This document shows, piece by piece, positions 36,888 through 44,843 of a DNA stretch of 64,000 nt (its first letter is position 1; each line of letters begins with the position of its first letter). Origin of the DNA: Candidatus Binatia bacterium (GTDB lineage Bacteria > Desulfobacterota > Binatia > UBA9968 > JAJDTQ01); NCBI GenBank assembly GCA_951813575.1, contig OX638375.1:744001-808000 (forward strand), in the 5' to 3' direction. Under the pieces are notes generated by a model, which worked only from the letters and a program-made list of their open reading frames with translations, was not told where the DNA came from and did not search any database. Made by a program: the position numbers and the translations under genes.

Positions 36888-37778
36888 ATGACCGGCACAT
36901 CCCCGCAACCAGGACACAAACCCCCGTGGCTCAAGGTCCGGCTGCCTTCCGGCGCCGCCTACAACCGCCTCAAGGGCAACTTCCGCGGGCTGAAGCTCCA
37001 CACGGTGTGCGAGGAGGCCCGCTGCCCCAACCTGGCCGAGTGCTGGCAGTCCGGCACCGCCACCATCATGATCCTCGGGGACGTGTGCACCCGCGGGTGC
37101 CGGTTCTGCGCCGTCAAGACCGCCAGGACCGGTACGCCGGTGGACCCCGACGAGCCCCCACGCGTGGCGGAGGCCCTGGCGCGGATGAACCTCCGCTACG
37201 TGGTCGTCACCTCCGTGGACCGGGACGACCTGGAGGACGGCGGCGCGGGGATCTTCGCCGACACCATCCGTGAGACCCGGCGCCGCTGCCCGGACCTGAT
37301 CACCGAAGCGCTGATCCCGGACTTTCGCGGCGACGTCGCCGCGCTCCGGAAAGTCGTCGACGCCGCCCCTCACGTCATCGGTCAGAACATCGAGACCGTC
37401 CAACGCCTCACCCGCTACGCCCGGGACGCGCGCTGCGGCTACGAGCAAACCCTGGACGTGCTGGCCAACGTCAAGACCCTGAACTCCCGGGTCTACACCA
37501 AGAGCGCCATCCTGCTGGGACTGGGTGAAGAGGCCGACGAGGTTCTGGAAACCATGCGGGACCTGCGTGAGCGGGACGTGGACATCCTCACCCTCGGCCA
37601 GTACCTCCAGCCCACCAGGAAACACCTCCCCGTAGCCGAGTTCGTGCACCCGGACCGCTTCCGGGCCTACGAAGACCAAGGGATGCGGCTCGGCTTCCGC
37701 TACGTCGCGGCCGGCCCCATGGTGCGAAGCTCCTACCGGGCGGCGGAGTTCTTCGTCGAAAAGATGCTGGGCTCCTAG
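36888..37778 (+). CDS. lipA: Lipoyl synthase
   Basis: LipA inserts two sulfurs into octanoyl chains on lipoyl domains. 296 residues with both iron-sulfur clusters: the auxiliary site VCEEARCPNLAEC (C-x4-C-x5-C) and the radical-SAM site GDVCTRGCRFCAVKT (C-x3-C-x2-C). GQYLQPTRKHLPV and the C-terminal YVAAGPMVRSSYRAAEFF are family hallmarks. No lipB or lipoylated enzyme gene is adjacent. No ribosome site is evident before the ATG, and the upstream 200 bases are occupied by repeats. Convergent, with a 4-base overlap, to the M24 peptidase gene. Confidence 0.96.
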   Translation: MTGTSPQPGHKPPWLKVRLPSGAAYNRLKGNFRGLKLHTVCEEARCPNLAECWQSGTATIMILGDVCTRGCRFCAVKTARTGTPVDPDEPPRVAEALARMNLRYVVVTSVDRDDLEDGGAGIFADTIRETRRRCPDLITEALIPDFRGDVAALRKVVDAAPHVIGQNIETVQRLTRYARDARCGYEQTLDVLANVKTLNSRVYTKSAILLGLGEEADEVLETMRDLRERDVDILTLGQYLQPTRKHLPVAEFVHPDRFRAYEDQGMRLGFRYVAAGPMVRSSYRAAEFFVEKMLGS

Positions 37779-38950
37779 GCCGGAGCCAGCTCCGGCTCCA
37801 TGGGATAGGTGGAGAGGATCTCCGCCCCGTCGGCGGTGACCCGGAGCAGGTGCTCGAGCTTCACCGGGTGGTGGTTGATCTCCAGGGCAATGATCATGTT
37901 CGCTTCCAGCGAGAGCTCGTACTCCGGCGGGTCGTAGCCTCTGAGCCACGGCGCCTCGTAGATGCACATGCCGACGCCGTGGAAGCCGTCCAGACCCGGA
38001 AGGCGGGAGGTCGACTCCTTGCCGAAGCGCTCGAACAGCGCGGTGCACGGGCCGGGCCGGACATAACCCATCGCTTCCTGCAACGTGGCGTAGGCCTCGG
38101 CGTAACGGTCCTTGTCGGCCCGGGAGGGGGTGCCGTGGCAGAAGGTCCGGGCGAAGTCGCTGTAGTAGCCGCCGGGGCCGGACACGGTGGCGTCACAGAT
38201 GAGCAGGTCGCCCTCGGTCATCACCAGGTCCATGCCCATGGGCTCACGATGGGGCCGGATCGCTATCTGCGAGGAATCGAAGATCGAGATGAACTCGCTG
38301 CCCGCCTCGAAGCCCTGCTCCAGCAGGTACTCGAGCATCATGCGGCTCAGCCGCTCCTCCACCACCGGCGGCCTGCGGATGGCCTCGCGTACGAGGTCGT
38401 AGCCGCCCTCCTTGGCGCGGCTGGTCCAGCGGATGAGCTCCACCTCGTCCTGGGTCTTGACCACGCGCGACTCGCCCAGCGCCGGAAGCCCGTCCGCCAC
38501 ATCGAAGCCCTTGTTCCGAAGGAGATCCACGGCGCTCAGACACAGCGCGTCAATGCCGACACGCTCGCCGTTGAGACCCATGTCCGCCAGCCCGTCAACC
38601 ACGAGGTCGACGAAGTGGTCGGTGGCCACCGGCGGGCGCATGCCGAACATGTAGGCCCCGAAGCCCTGGATCGACCCCCCCTTCTTGAGCCCGGCGGCGC
38701 GCTCGCTGCCCATCAGGCGCTCGTACACCACCGGCTCGCCTTCGGCCGGCACCAGCGCGAAGCGCTGCACTCCGGCGGCGCGCAGATTGAGCCACAGGAC
38801 CGTGTTGGTGGCATAGCGGATGTTGAGCGGGTCGGTCAGCAGCAGCGCGCTCAGTCCCCGGGCTCGCATGATGCCCTGCAGACGGCCCAGACGCTCGGTC
38901 TTGAGCCGCTCGACATCCACCCCGAACGGCGACAGGTCAACATGGAACAT
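37775..38950 (-). CDS. M24 family metallopeptidase (Xaa-Pro aminopeptidase-like)
   Basis: 391 residues. The N-terminal creatinase-like domain (1-150) includes ALLLTDPLNIRYATNT. The pita-bread catalytic domain has the dinuclear metal ligands in LLICDATVSGPGGYYSDFART (two Asp), GFHGVGMCIYEAP (His), LSLEANMIIALEIN (Glu) and KLEHLLRVT (Glu). All five are present. Many such proteins in environmental clusters are dipeptidases or creatinase-type hydrolases. It lies 9 bases after the nitrile hydratase-like alpha gene on the same strand, so it may share that operon. Confidence 0.9.
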   Translation of the reverse strand: MFHVDLSPFGVDVERLKTERLGRLQGIMRARGLSALLLTDPLNIRYATNTVLWLNLRAAGVQRFALVPAEGEPVVYERLMGSERAAGLKKGGSIQGFGAYMFGMRPPVATDHFVDLVVDGLADMGLNGERVGIDALCLSAVDLLRNKGFDVADGLPALGESRVVKTQDEVELIRWTSRAKEGGYDLVREAIRRPPVVEERLSRMMLEYLLEQGFEAGSEFISIFDSSQIAIRPHREPMGMDLVMTEGDLLICDATVSGPGGYYSDFARTFCHGTPSRADKDRYAEAYATLQEAMGYVRPGPCTALFERFGKESTSRLPGLDGFHGVGMCIYEAPWLRGYDPPEYELSLEANMIIALEINHHPVKLEHLLRVTADGAEILSTYPMEPELAPA

Positions 38951-38959
38951 GGCGGTCCC

Positions 38960-39592
38960 TCATTCCGGCACGGCCGGCAGGGCGTCCATCACGCCGATCA
39001 TGCTGTCGCGGGTCACCAGCTTCTCCAACTCTTCGACGCTCAGGTCCTCGGTACCCGCCGGCCGCGCCGGGATCACCAGGTAGCGCATGTCCGCGGTGCT
39101 GTCGTGCACCCGCACCTCCACCTCGTCGGGCAACTCCAGGCCGAATTCCCGCATGACTCCTCTCGGATCGTTGACGGCGCGCTTGCGGTAATTGAAGCTC
39201 TTGTACCAGTCCGGCGGCCGGCCGAGGATCGGACGCGGGTAGCACGAGCACAGGGTGCACACCACCATGTGGCGCACACGGTCCGTGTTCTCCAGGATCA
39301 CGAACTCGTTGAGGGTGGTGGCGTCGATGCCCATTTCCGCGCACACCTTCTTCGGGTCCGCCACAAGCCGCGCCTTGAACTCCGGCTCGGTCCAGGCAAG
39401 GGCCACCAGCCTGGCGCCGTTGGCCGGCGTCCTGGACTCGGTGAGTTCCGCCTGCTGCCGGATGTCCTCCTCGGTCACCACGCCCTTCTCGATGAGAAGG
39501 GCGCGCATTGCGTACGCCCGCTTGGCCCAGTGGCTCAGCTCATGCCGTGGGCCGGCCTCGTGTTCTTCTCCGGGACCGTGCTCGTGTGCCAT
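38960..39592 (-). CDS. Nitrile hydratase alpha / thiocyanate hydrolase gamma-type subunit
   Basis: 210 residues from the ATG at 39592. The metal-binding motif is VCTLCSCYPRP with C112, C115 and C117; the Thr in CTLC is the cobalt-type signature (iron enzymes usually have Ser). In such enzymes two of the cysteines become sulfinic and sulfenic acids. The beta part is encoded by two separate upstream genes, as in thiocyanate hydrolase. Nitrile to amide hydration or thiocyanate to carbonyl sulfide are both possible; the sequence alone does not decide. An activator or metallochaperone gene is not seen next to it. Confidence 0.9.
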   Translation of the reverse strand: MAHEHGPGEEHEAGPRHELSHWAKRAYAMRALLIEKGVVTEEDIRQQAELTESRTPANGARLVALAWTEPEFKARLVADPKKVCAEMGIDATTLNEFVILENTDRVRHMVVCTLCSCYPRPILGRPPDWYKSFNYRKRAVNDPRGVMREFGLELPDEVEVRVHDSTADMRYLVIPARPAGTEDLSVEELEKLVTRDSMIGVMDALPAVPE

Positions 39593-39609
39593 TCTTCCTC
39601 CCCCGAAAC

Positions 39610-39915
39610 TCATGGACCCGCTTGCGCGGCGGGCTCGAGCCAGTGCTCGAAGATGTCGACGAAAACCTTGTCCTGGCTGGCGGCGTCGTAGCCGTCCCAC
39701 ACGTCCTTCTGGCGGAAGCCCACCAGGTAGAGCCGGACCCGCGGCAGGCCGTCGCCGCCGTGGCCCAGGGATTCCGGGTTGCGGAACTCGCCGTAGCAGC
39801 GCTCCACCCACCCGGTCTTGCCCTTGATGTAGAACGGCGTGCGCACGTGGCCCGCCTTGAAGTGGGACTTTACTCGGACCGCCTCGCCGTCCCGGAAACC
39901 CTCCTCCCCGTTCAC
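39610..39915 (-). CDS. Nitrile hydratase beta C-terminal-half / SCNase alpha-type subunit
   Basis: About 101 residues corresponding to the C-terminal SH3-like half of nitrile hydratase beta: FRDGEAVRVKSHFKAGHVRTPFYIKGKTGWVERCYGEF and VRLYLVGFRQKDVWDG. The GTG at 39915 overlaps the stop of the preceding gene as GTGA; a second GTG at 39927 is an alternative start. It is translated separately from the N-terminal half just upstream. Likely forms a complex with the other two products. Confidence 0.88.
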   Translation of the reverse strand: MNGEEGFRDGEAVRVKSHFKAGHVRTPFYIKGKTGWVERCYGEFRNPESLGHGGDGLPRVRLYLVGFRQKDVWDGYDAASQDKVFVDIFEHWLEPAAQAGP

Positions 39916-40220
39916 GGCTCGCCCCACTTCTCTTCCAGCTCCGCCACCTTCCGGTCGATCTCTTCCCGGGTCATGAACCCCTTCTCCACCAGAATCGTCT
40001 CCAGACTGGCGATCCAGCGCTCGTAGTAGCTGAGGGACAGGTACGCCTTCGAATCCATTTCCTCGCGCGCCCGCCGGGTCTCGTCGGTGCGCTTGATGCC
40101 CTTGACCCCGGCCACCTGGTTCAGGGCGTCCGCGAGAATCTCCCAGTCGTCCAACTGGTGTTGCGAACGGTCGATGGGCCCCGCCTCGGGGTCCCCGCCC
40201 ATGTCATGAGTGCTGCGCAT
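39912..40220 (-). CDS. Nitrile hydratase beta N-terminal-half / SCNase beta-type subunit
   Basis: 102 residues from the ATG at 40220, which has a GGAGG site six bases upstream. The sequence STHDMGGDPEAGPIDRSQHQ is the nitrile hydratase beta N-terminal signature (MDG/HDMGG plus early residues), and SYYERWIASLETILVEKG is the conserved helical part. The protein ends where the SH3-like half would begin in a normal beta subunit. The gene order N-half, C-half, alpha on the minus strand equals the scnB-scnA-scnC order of thiocyanate hydrolase. The upstream region is repetitive (40221-40734). Confidence 0.88.
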   Translation of the reverse strand: MRSTHDMGGDPEAGPIDRSQHQLDDWEILADALNQVAGVKGIKRTDETRRAREEMDSKAYLSLSYYERWIASLETILVEKGFMTREEIDRKVAELEEKWGEP

Positions 40221-40330
40221 GGCGTCCTCCGTGGATTTCAGCAATACGGAAACGGCGTCGGGGTGTCAAGCAAGCGGCCGGCGGTATCCGCCATGGTGGG
40301 CCACCATTCCTCCGTCCCCGGGTACCCCTC

Positions 40331-40510
40331 CCTGTCATCCCGGTGCCCCTCTCCGTCATCCCGGTGCCCCTCTCCGTCACCCCGGTGCCCCTCTCCGTCA
40401 CCCCGGTGCCCCTCTCCGTCACCCCGGTGCCCCTCTCCGTCACCCCGGTGTCCCCCTCCGTCACTTGGGTGTCCCCCTCCGTCACCCCGGTGTCCCCCTC
40501 CGTCACCCCG
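40331..40510. repeat. 21-bp tandem repeat array
   Basis: Eight complete units and a partial ninth with period 21, running from 40331 to about 40510. Unit core TCCGTCACCCCGGTG followed by CCCCTC or TCCCCC. The early units have CATCCC, the middle ones CACCCC, and one (40457-40477) is diverged (CACTTGG). The array runs straight into a 29-bp REP-like unit at 40501-40529 that begins with the same CGTCACCCCGG, so the array probably grew from that arm. In frame it reads as heptapeptide repeats on both strands, but no coding signal supports translation. Confidence 0.9.
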
Positions 40511-40529
40511 GGCTTGACCCGGGGTCCAG
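40501..40529. repeat. 29-bp REP-like unit, exact copy of the 36806-36834 arm
   Basis: Identical over all 29 bases to one arm of the cassette at 36690-36872, and followed by the same AGGC. It contains a self-complementary core (CCCCGGG and CCCGGGG around CTTGA) and so forms a hairpin on its own. An intergenic dispersed repeat. Confidence 0.85.
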
Positions 40530-40734
40530 AGGCGGTGGCCGGGTATGCTGCGAGCCCGCCACCTCTCCCCGCCTGGACCCCGGATCGAGCAGTCGGCGTG
40601 ACAATGCGAGGGGCCGCGGGGGGTTCACATTTCTTTTTTGGCGCCCGCGCGTGTAGGATGCTGGTCCACATGCCGGACGAGCACTCGATGGCCTTTTCGC
40701 CGGCGACTCGCCTCTCGACCCGGGCAGTAGACCC

Positions 40735-41277
40735 ATGAGCACACTTCCACCACGCTCCGAAATCACCCTCGTCCTGGGCGGCGCCCGCGCGGGCAAGAGC
40801 GCGTTCGCCGAAGGGCTGGCGAGCGCCTGGAAACAACCCGTCTACGTGGCCACCGCCGTCGTCACCGACGACGAGATGGCCGAGCGCATCGCGCTGCACC
40901 GGGCCCGGCGCGGCGCGGACTGGCGCACCGTCGAGGAGCCCGTGGAGCTGGCGGCCGCCATACGGCGGGAGAGTGCGCCCGGAACCTGCCTTCTGGTGGA
41001 CTGCCTCACCGTCTGGATCGGCAATCTCATGCACCACGGCCGCGACGTCGACGCCGCCCGGGAAGCGCTGCTGGAATCCCTCGCCGCGGCGGCAGGGCCG
41101 GTGGTGCTGGTGGCCAACGAGGTGGGGCTCGGCATCGTGCCGGACAACGCCATGGCGCGGGCCTTCCGGGACCACGCCGGCCGGGTGAACCAGGCCGTGG
41201 CCCGGGCCGCGGGACGCGTCTACTTCGTGGCGGCGGGCATCCCCATGACCCTCAAGGGGACGGACCCGGACTCATGA
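40735..41277 (+). CDS. cobU: Bifunctional adenosylcobinamide kinase/guanylyltransferase
   Basis: CobU phosphorylates adenosylcobinamide and activates it with GTP ahead of lower-ligand attachment. 180 residues: P-loop GGARAGKSAFAE near 15, HRARRGADWRTVEEP with the guanylylated-His region, LLVDCLTVWIGNLM, VVLVANEVGLGIVPDNAMAR and the terminal VAAGIPMTLKG. All conserved motifs are present. The stop overlaps the cobQ start (ATGA), so the two are translationally coupled. First gene of the B12 region. Confidence 0.95.
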   Translation: MSTLPPRSEITLVLGGARAGKSAFAEGLASAWKQPVYVATAVVTDDEMAERIALHRARRGADWRTVEEPVELAAAIRRESAPGTCLLVDCLTVWIGNLMHHGRDVDAAREALLESLAAAAGPVVLVANEVGLGIVPDNAMARAFRDHAGRVNQAVARAAGRVYFVAAGIPMTLKGTDPDS

Positions 41278-42743
41278 GCGCCCGGGCGCTCATGTTCCAG
41301 GGAACGGCCTCGGACGCCGGCAAGTCGTTGGTGACGGCCGGCCTTTGCCGCCTGCTGGCGCGGCGCGGCCACGCCGTGCGGCCGTTCAAGCCCCAGAACA
41401 TGTCCAACAACGCCGCGGTGACCCCCGACGGCGGGGAGATCGGCCGGGCGCAGGCCTTGCAGGCCCGGGCCTGCGGGGTGACGCCTTCGGTGGACATGAA
41501 CCCGGTCCTGCTCAAGCCCCAGGCCGACGTCGGAGCGCAAGTGGTGGTCCACGGCAGGGTCCGCGGCAACTACGACGCCCAAGACTTCCAGGACGTGAAG
41601 CAGGAGTTGATGCCGGCGGTGCTGGAGAGCTTCGAGCGCCTGCGGGCCGGGGCGGACTTCGTGCTGGTGGAGGGCGCCGGCAGCGCTGCCGAGGTCAACC
41701 TGCGCGCCCACGACATCGCCAACATGGGCTTCGCCGCTGCTGCCCGGGTGCCGGTGGTGCTGGTGGCCGACATCGACCGGGGCGGCGTCATCGCCAACCT
41801 GGTGGGCACCTGGGAACTGTTGCCCGGCCGTGAGCGCGGGCTGCTGCGCGGATACCTGATCAACCGCTTCCGCGGCGACGCCGCGCTGTTCGCGGACGGC
41901 CTGAGCGCCATCACGGCCCGCACCGGCCTGCCGTCCTTCGGCATCGTCCCCTATCTGGCCGCCGCCCTGCGCCTGCCGCAGGAAGATGCCCTGTCGCTCG
42001 ACAACCGCCGGCCGGTATCGGGCGCCGGAGAATTCCGCATCGCCGTTCCCCGGCTCCCGCACATTGCCAACTTCGACGACTTCGATCCGCTGATGGCCGA
42101 GCCGGCGGTGCGTCTGGAAATGGTGCCGCCCGGCCGCCCGCTGCCCGGCGATGCCGACCTGGTCATCCTGCCGGGCTCCAAGGCCACCATCGCCGACCTG
42201 CGCGCCTTCAAGCGCGAGGGCTGGGACATCGACCTCGAGGCCCACCGGCGCCGGGGCGGTGCGATCCTGGGCATCTGCGCCGGCTACCAGATGCTCGGAC
42301 GGACCGTGGCTGACCCCCAGGGCATCGAGGGACCGCCGGGCTCGGAGCCGGGCCTGGGGTTCCTGGACCATGAAACCGTGCTCACCGCCGGCAAGACGCT
42401 CCGACAAATCAACGGCACCGGCAAGACGGTCGGCGCCGCCTTCACGGGTTATGAGATGCACGTCGGCGAAACCACGAGCGGCGGGAGCGGACGGCCGTTT
42501 CTCGCCCCCGACGGCCCGGGACACGACCCTGGCAGCGTGTCCCGGAACGGGCGGGTCATCGGCTGCTACGTCCACGGGCTCCTGGCCGGAGACGCATTCC
42601 GGCGGGAATTCCTCCGGTCGCTGGGGGTCGCCGGCGGGTTCGGTCCGGCCTACGAGACCGCCGTGGACGAGGCCCTGGACGGGGTGGCCGACGCGTTCGA
42701 GGAGCACATCGACATCGACCGGTTGCTGGCCGTTGCCTACTAG
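41274..42743 (+). CDS. cobQ: Cobyric acid synthase
   Basis: CobQ/CbiP amidates four side chains of adenosylcobyrinic acid a,c-diamide. 489 residues: N-terminal GTASDAGKSLVTAGLCRLL P-loop-like dethiobiotin synthetase domain, RPFKPQNMSNNAAVTPDG, then a class I glutamine amidotransferase domain with the catalytic Cys in GAILGICAGYQMLG. YEMHVGET and CYVHGLLAGDAFR carry the conserved His. The stop codon lies inside a 73-base inverted-repeat element (42740-42812). Confidence 0.95.
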   Translation: MSARALMFQGTASDAGKSLVTAGLCRLLARRGHAVRPFKPQNMSNNAAVTPDGGEIGRAQALQARACGVTPSVDMNPVLLKPQADVGAQVVVHGRVRGNYDAQDFQDVKQELMPAVLESFERLRAGADFVLVEGAGSAAEVNLRAHDIANMGFAAAARVPVVLVADIDRGGVIANLVGTWELLPGRERGLLRGYLINRFRGDAALFADGLSAITARTGLPSFGIVPYLAAALRLPQEDALSLDNRRPVSGAGEFRIAVPRLPHIANFDDFDPLMAEPAVRLEMVPPGRPLPGDADLVILPGSKATIADLRAFKREGWDIDLEAHRRRGGAILGICAGYQMLGRTVADPQGIEGPPGSEPGLGFLDHETVLTAGKTLRQINGTGKTVGAAFTGYEMHVGETTSGGSGRPFLAPDGPGHDPGSVSRNGRVIGCYVHGLLAGDAFRREFLRSLGVAGGFGPAYETAVDEALDGVADAFEEHIDIDRLLAVAY

Positions 42744-42812
42744 TGGCCTGTACGCAGCCGACGGCAAAAAGACCGGCAGATTGGTTTCGATCGGGACGGT
42801 ACAGGCCACTAG
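42740..42812. repeat. Inverted-repeat element at the cobQ/cbiB junction
   Basis: A perfect 14-bp inverted repeat, CTAGTGGCCTGTAC at 42740-42753 and its complement at 42799-42812, with a 45-base spacer. It includes the cobQ TAG stop and lies between convergent cobQ and cbiB. It could be a bidirectional terminator (no clear T-tracts on either side) or a small MITE-like insertion that donated the stop codon. Confidence 0.7.
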
Positions 42813-42845
42813 ACCGGCCTGCCAGGAACCGGACCGGCTCGGAGA

Positions 42846-43811
42846 CTACACGGCGAGCGCGCACGGCACCGCTATCAACACCGCCAGGAGCAGACAAGCG
42901 CCCAGGTAGACGCGCAGTCCCCGCCGGATATCGGCCGCCGTGGCCTCCACGGCGGCCTCGCCCAGCCACGGATCGTCGGCCGCCACCCCCCGGTACCGGC
43001 GCGGTCCCGCCAGACGGAGCCCCAGCGCGCCGGCCATGGCCCCCTCCGGATAGCCCGCGTTGACCGAGCGGTGGGTGCCGCCGTCCCGCCACATGACCCG
43101 CAGGGCAACCGCCATGCGCCTCCGCTGGATCCCGGACATCGCCAGGAGGATTCCGGCGACCCGTGCGGGCACCCAGTTGGCCAGGTCGTCCAGACGGGCC
43201 GCCGCCCACCCGAAGTCGCGATGGCGGCGGTCGAGATGACCGATCATGCTGTCGGCGGTGTTGAGGGCCTTGTATGCCGCGATGCCCGGCAGGCCGAGGA
43301 TCAGCCCCCAGAGGACCGGCGCCGCCACCCCGTCGCCGAAGTTCTCGGCAAGCGATTCGACGGCGCTCCGGGCGACGCCGTGGGCATCCAGCGACTCGGG
43401 ATCACGCCCGACGATGTGCGATACCGCATGCTTGCCGGCTTCAAGGCCGTCACACTCCAGCGCCCGCGCAACGTCGGCCACGTGGCGGTAGAGGCTGTTC
43501 TGTGCGATCAGCGCAGAGACCAGGAGCGCCTCCACCCAGAACCCGCCCCACAAGCGGCTCAACCCGACGCTGGCCAACCCTCCCAGCGCTCCGAACGCCG
43601 CCACCACGGCGAGGGTTGAAGCCGCGCCCGCGAGACGGCGTGCCGGCGCGCCGAAGGCGGATCGATTCAGACGACGGTCGCAGAACGACAACACCCCGCC
43701 CATGACCACCGTGGGATGCGGAAGCACCCGGTAGAGCCGGCGCGGATCCCCGATGACCGCGTCGAACAGCATCGCCGCCAGCATCAGACATGCGGTGCCG
43801 GACAGCTCCAT
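42846..43811 (-). CDS. cbiB: Adenosylcobinamide-phosphate synthase
   Basis: CbiB (also called CobD) joins the aminopropanol arm to cobyric acid. 321 residues, an integral membrane protein with about six helices. Motifs: DAVIGDPRRLYRVLPHPTVVMG at the N-terminus, VSHIVGRDPESLDAHGVARSAVESLAEN, FGDGVAAPVLWGLILGLPGIAAYKALNTADSMIGH, and YPEGAMAGALGLRL. The next gene upstream supplies the aminopropanol phosphate. Gap to it is 3 bases, so co-transcribed on the minus strand. Confidence 0.94.
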   Translation of the reverse strand: MELSGTACLMLAAMLFDAVIGDPRRLYRVLPHPTVVMGGVLSFCDRRLNRSAFGAPARRLAGAASTLAVVAAFGALGGLASVGLSRLWGGFWVEALLVSALIAQNSLYRHVADVARALECDGLEAGKHAVSHIVGRDPESLDAHGVARSAVESLAENFGDGVAAPVLWGLILGLPGIAAYKALNTADSMIGHLDRRHRDFGWAAARLDDLANWVPARVAGILLAMSGIQRRRMAVALRVMWRDGGTHRSVNAGYPEGAMAGALGLRLAGPRRYRGVAADDPWLGEAAVEATAADIRRGLRVYLGACLLLAVLIAVPCALAV

Positions 43812-43814
43812 GGT

Positions 43815-44843
43815 TCAACGGACGACGGCGGGGACGGACGCTGCAGATGTTACCTTCAACGCCGCCGAAAGCCGGTGCAGGGCATCTCGTGAAGGCGGCA
43901 GGCCCACTCTGAGCCATCGTGGATGGCGCTCGAAGCAACGGACCAGTATTCCGTCCTCGCCAAGGCGGCGATACAGGTCGTGGGCCGCCTGCGTCTCCAC
44001 CAGCCGGAACAGGTCGGTGCCGCCCAGGACCGTCAGGCCGGCTTCCGCGAGCACGGCATCGAGGTCACGCCGCATGGCCTCCAGCCGGGCACGGGTTTCG
44101 GCGATCCAATCGGCATCGGACAGCGCCCGTCTGCCGATGTCCAGGGCGGGCCCGGAAACGGCCCACGGCCCCAGCCGGCGCGCCAGGGAGCCCACCAGCC
44201 CGGACGGGCCGGCAGCGAAGCCGAGCCGCAGGCCGGGCAGGCCGAAGAACTTGCCGAACGAGCGCATGACCAACGTATTGGGAAGAGACGGAGACGACGC
44301 CAGGCTTACCCCCGGCGCGACGTCCGCGAAGGTTTCGTCGACCACGAGCCACCCGCACCGTCCTGCCAGTGCCCCGGCGGCATCGGAGAGCACGCTCCGG
44401 TCCGTGACGCGGCCGTCGGGATTGTTGGGGTTGACCACCACCGCAACGTCGGCATCGCGACACTCTTCTAGGGCGCCGATCTCGTCCACTTGGTGGCCAA
44501 GCCGGCGCCATGCCACCGCATGTTCCTCGTAGGTGGGCGACACGACGGTGACCCTGGACCGGGGCCGCATGGTGGGCAGTATCTGGAACAGCGCCTGACT
44601 TCCCGGAGCCGCCGCCACACCGTTGGCCGGCGGGATGCCGTAGGCGTGCCGCGCCGCCTCCAGCAACGCCTCCATGGCATCCTGCTGCGGCAGGCGTGTG
44701 AGGGTTTCCGGACCGATGGCTCCTTGGGGATACGGCCAGGGGTTGATCCCGGTGGAGAGATCGAGCCACCCCGACGGCGGCTCGCCGAACGTCCGCCGTG
44801 CGGCGGAGAGATCACCGCCGTGCGTGGGTTGAACGGAACTCAC
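43815..44843 (-). CDS. Threonine-phosphate decarboxylase (CobC/CobD type aminotransferase-fold)
   Basis: PLP enzyme of the aminotransferase class I/II fold making (R)-1-amino-2-propanol O-2-phosphate. From the GTG at 44843 (overlapping the phosphatase stop as GTGA) it has 342 residues. Features: HGGDLSAARRTFGEPPSGWLDLSTGINPWPYP, VVVNPNNPDGRV, VVDETFADVAPG and the PLP lysine in MRSFGKFFGLPGLRLGFAAGP. Called CobD in enterics and CobC in pseudomonads, so no symbol is fixed here. The frame is open further upstream but overlaps the phosphatase gene. Confidence 0.92.
   Translation of the reverse strand: MSSVQPTHGGDLSAARRTFGEPPSGWLDLSTGINPWPYPQGAIGPETLTRLPQQDAMEALLEAARHAYGIPPANGVAAAPGSQALFQILPTMRPRSRVTVVSPTYEEHAVAWRRLGHQVDEIGALEECRDADVAVVVNPNNPDGRVTDRSVLSDAAGALAGRCGWLVVDETFADVAPGVSLASSPSLPNTLVMRSFGKFFGLPGLRLGFAAGPSGLVGSLARRLGPWAVSGPALDIGRRALSDADWIAETRARLEAMRRDLDAVLAEAGLTVLGGTDLFRLVETQAAHDLYRRLGEDGILVRCFERHPRWLRVGLPPSRDALHRLSAALKVTSAASVPAVVR

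Larger units (their letters stand above)
40221..40734. other. Non-coding repetitive gap upstream of the nitrile hydratase-like operon and cobU
   Basis: No gene is supported here. It holds the 21-bp tandem array (40331-40510), a 29-bp REP-like unit (40501-40529), a degenerate inverted copy (about 40572-40601) and a TCGATGGCCTTTTCGCC stretch near 40687 that matches the cassette at 36690-36872. The divergent promoters of the hydratase operon and cobU should lie in this gap; no clear -35/-10 was recognised. Confidence 0.8.

Noticed and set aside
40331-40512. CRISPR array
   Set aside because: The 21-bp units are directly adjacent with no spacers, and no cas genes are nearby; it is a simple tandem repeat.
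40343-40738. Heptapeptide-repeat protein (PLSVTPV) on the plus strand, or VTERGTG on the minus strand
   Set aside because: Both come from the 21-bp tandem repeat read in frame (21 is a multiple of 3); no start signal, no flanking domain.
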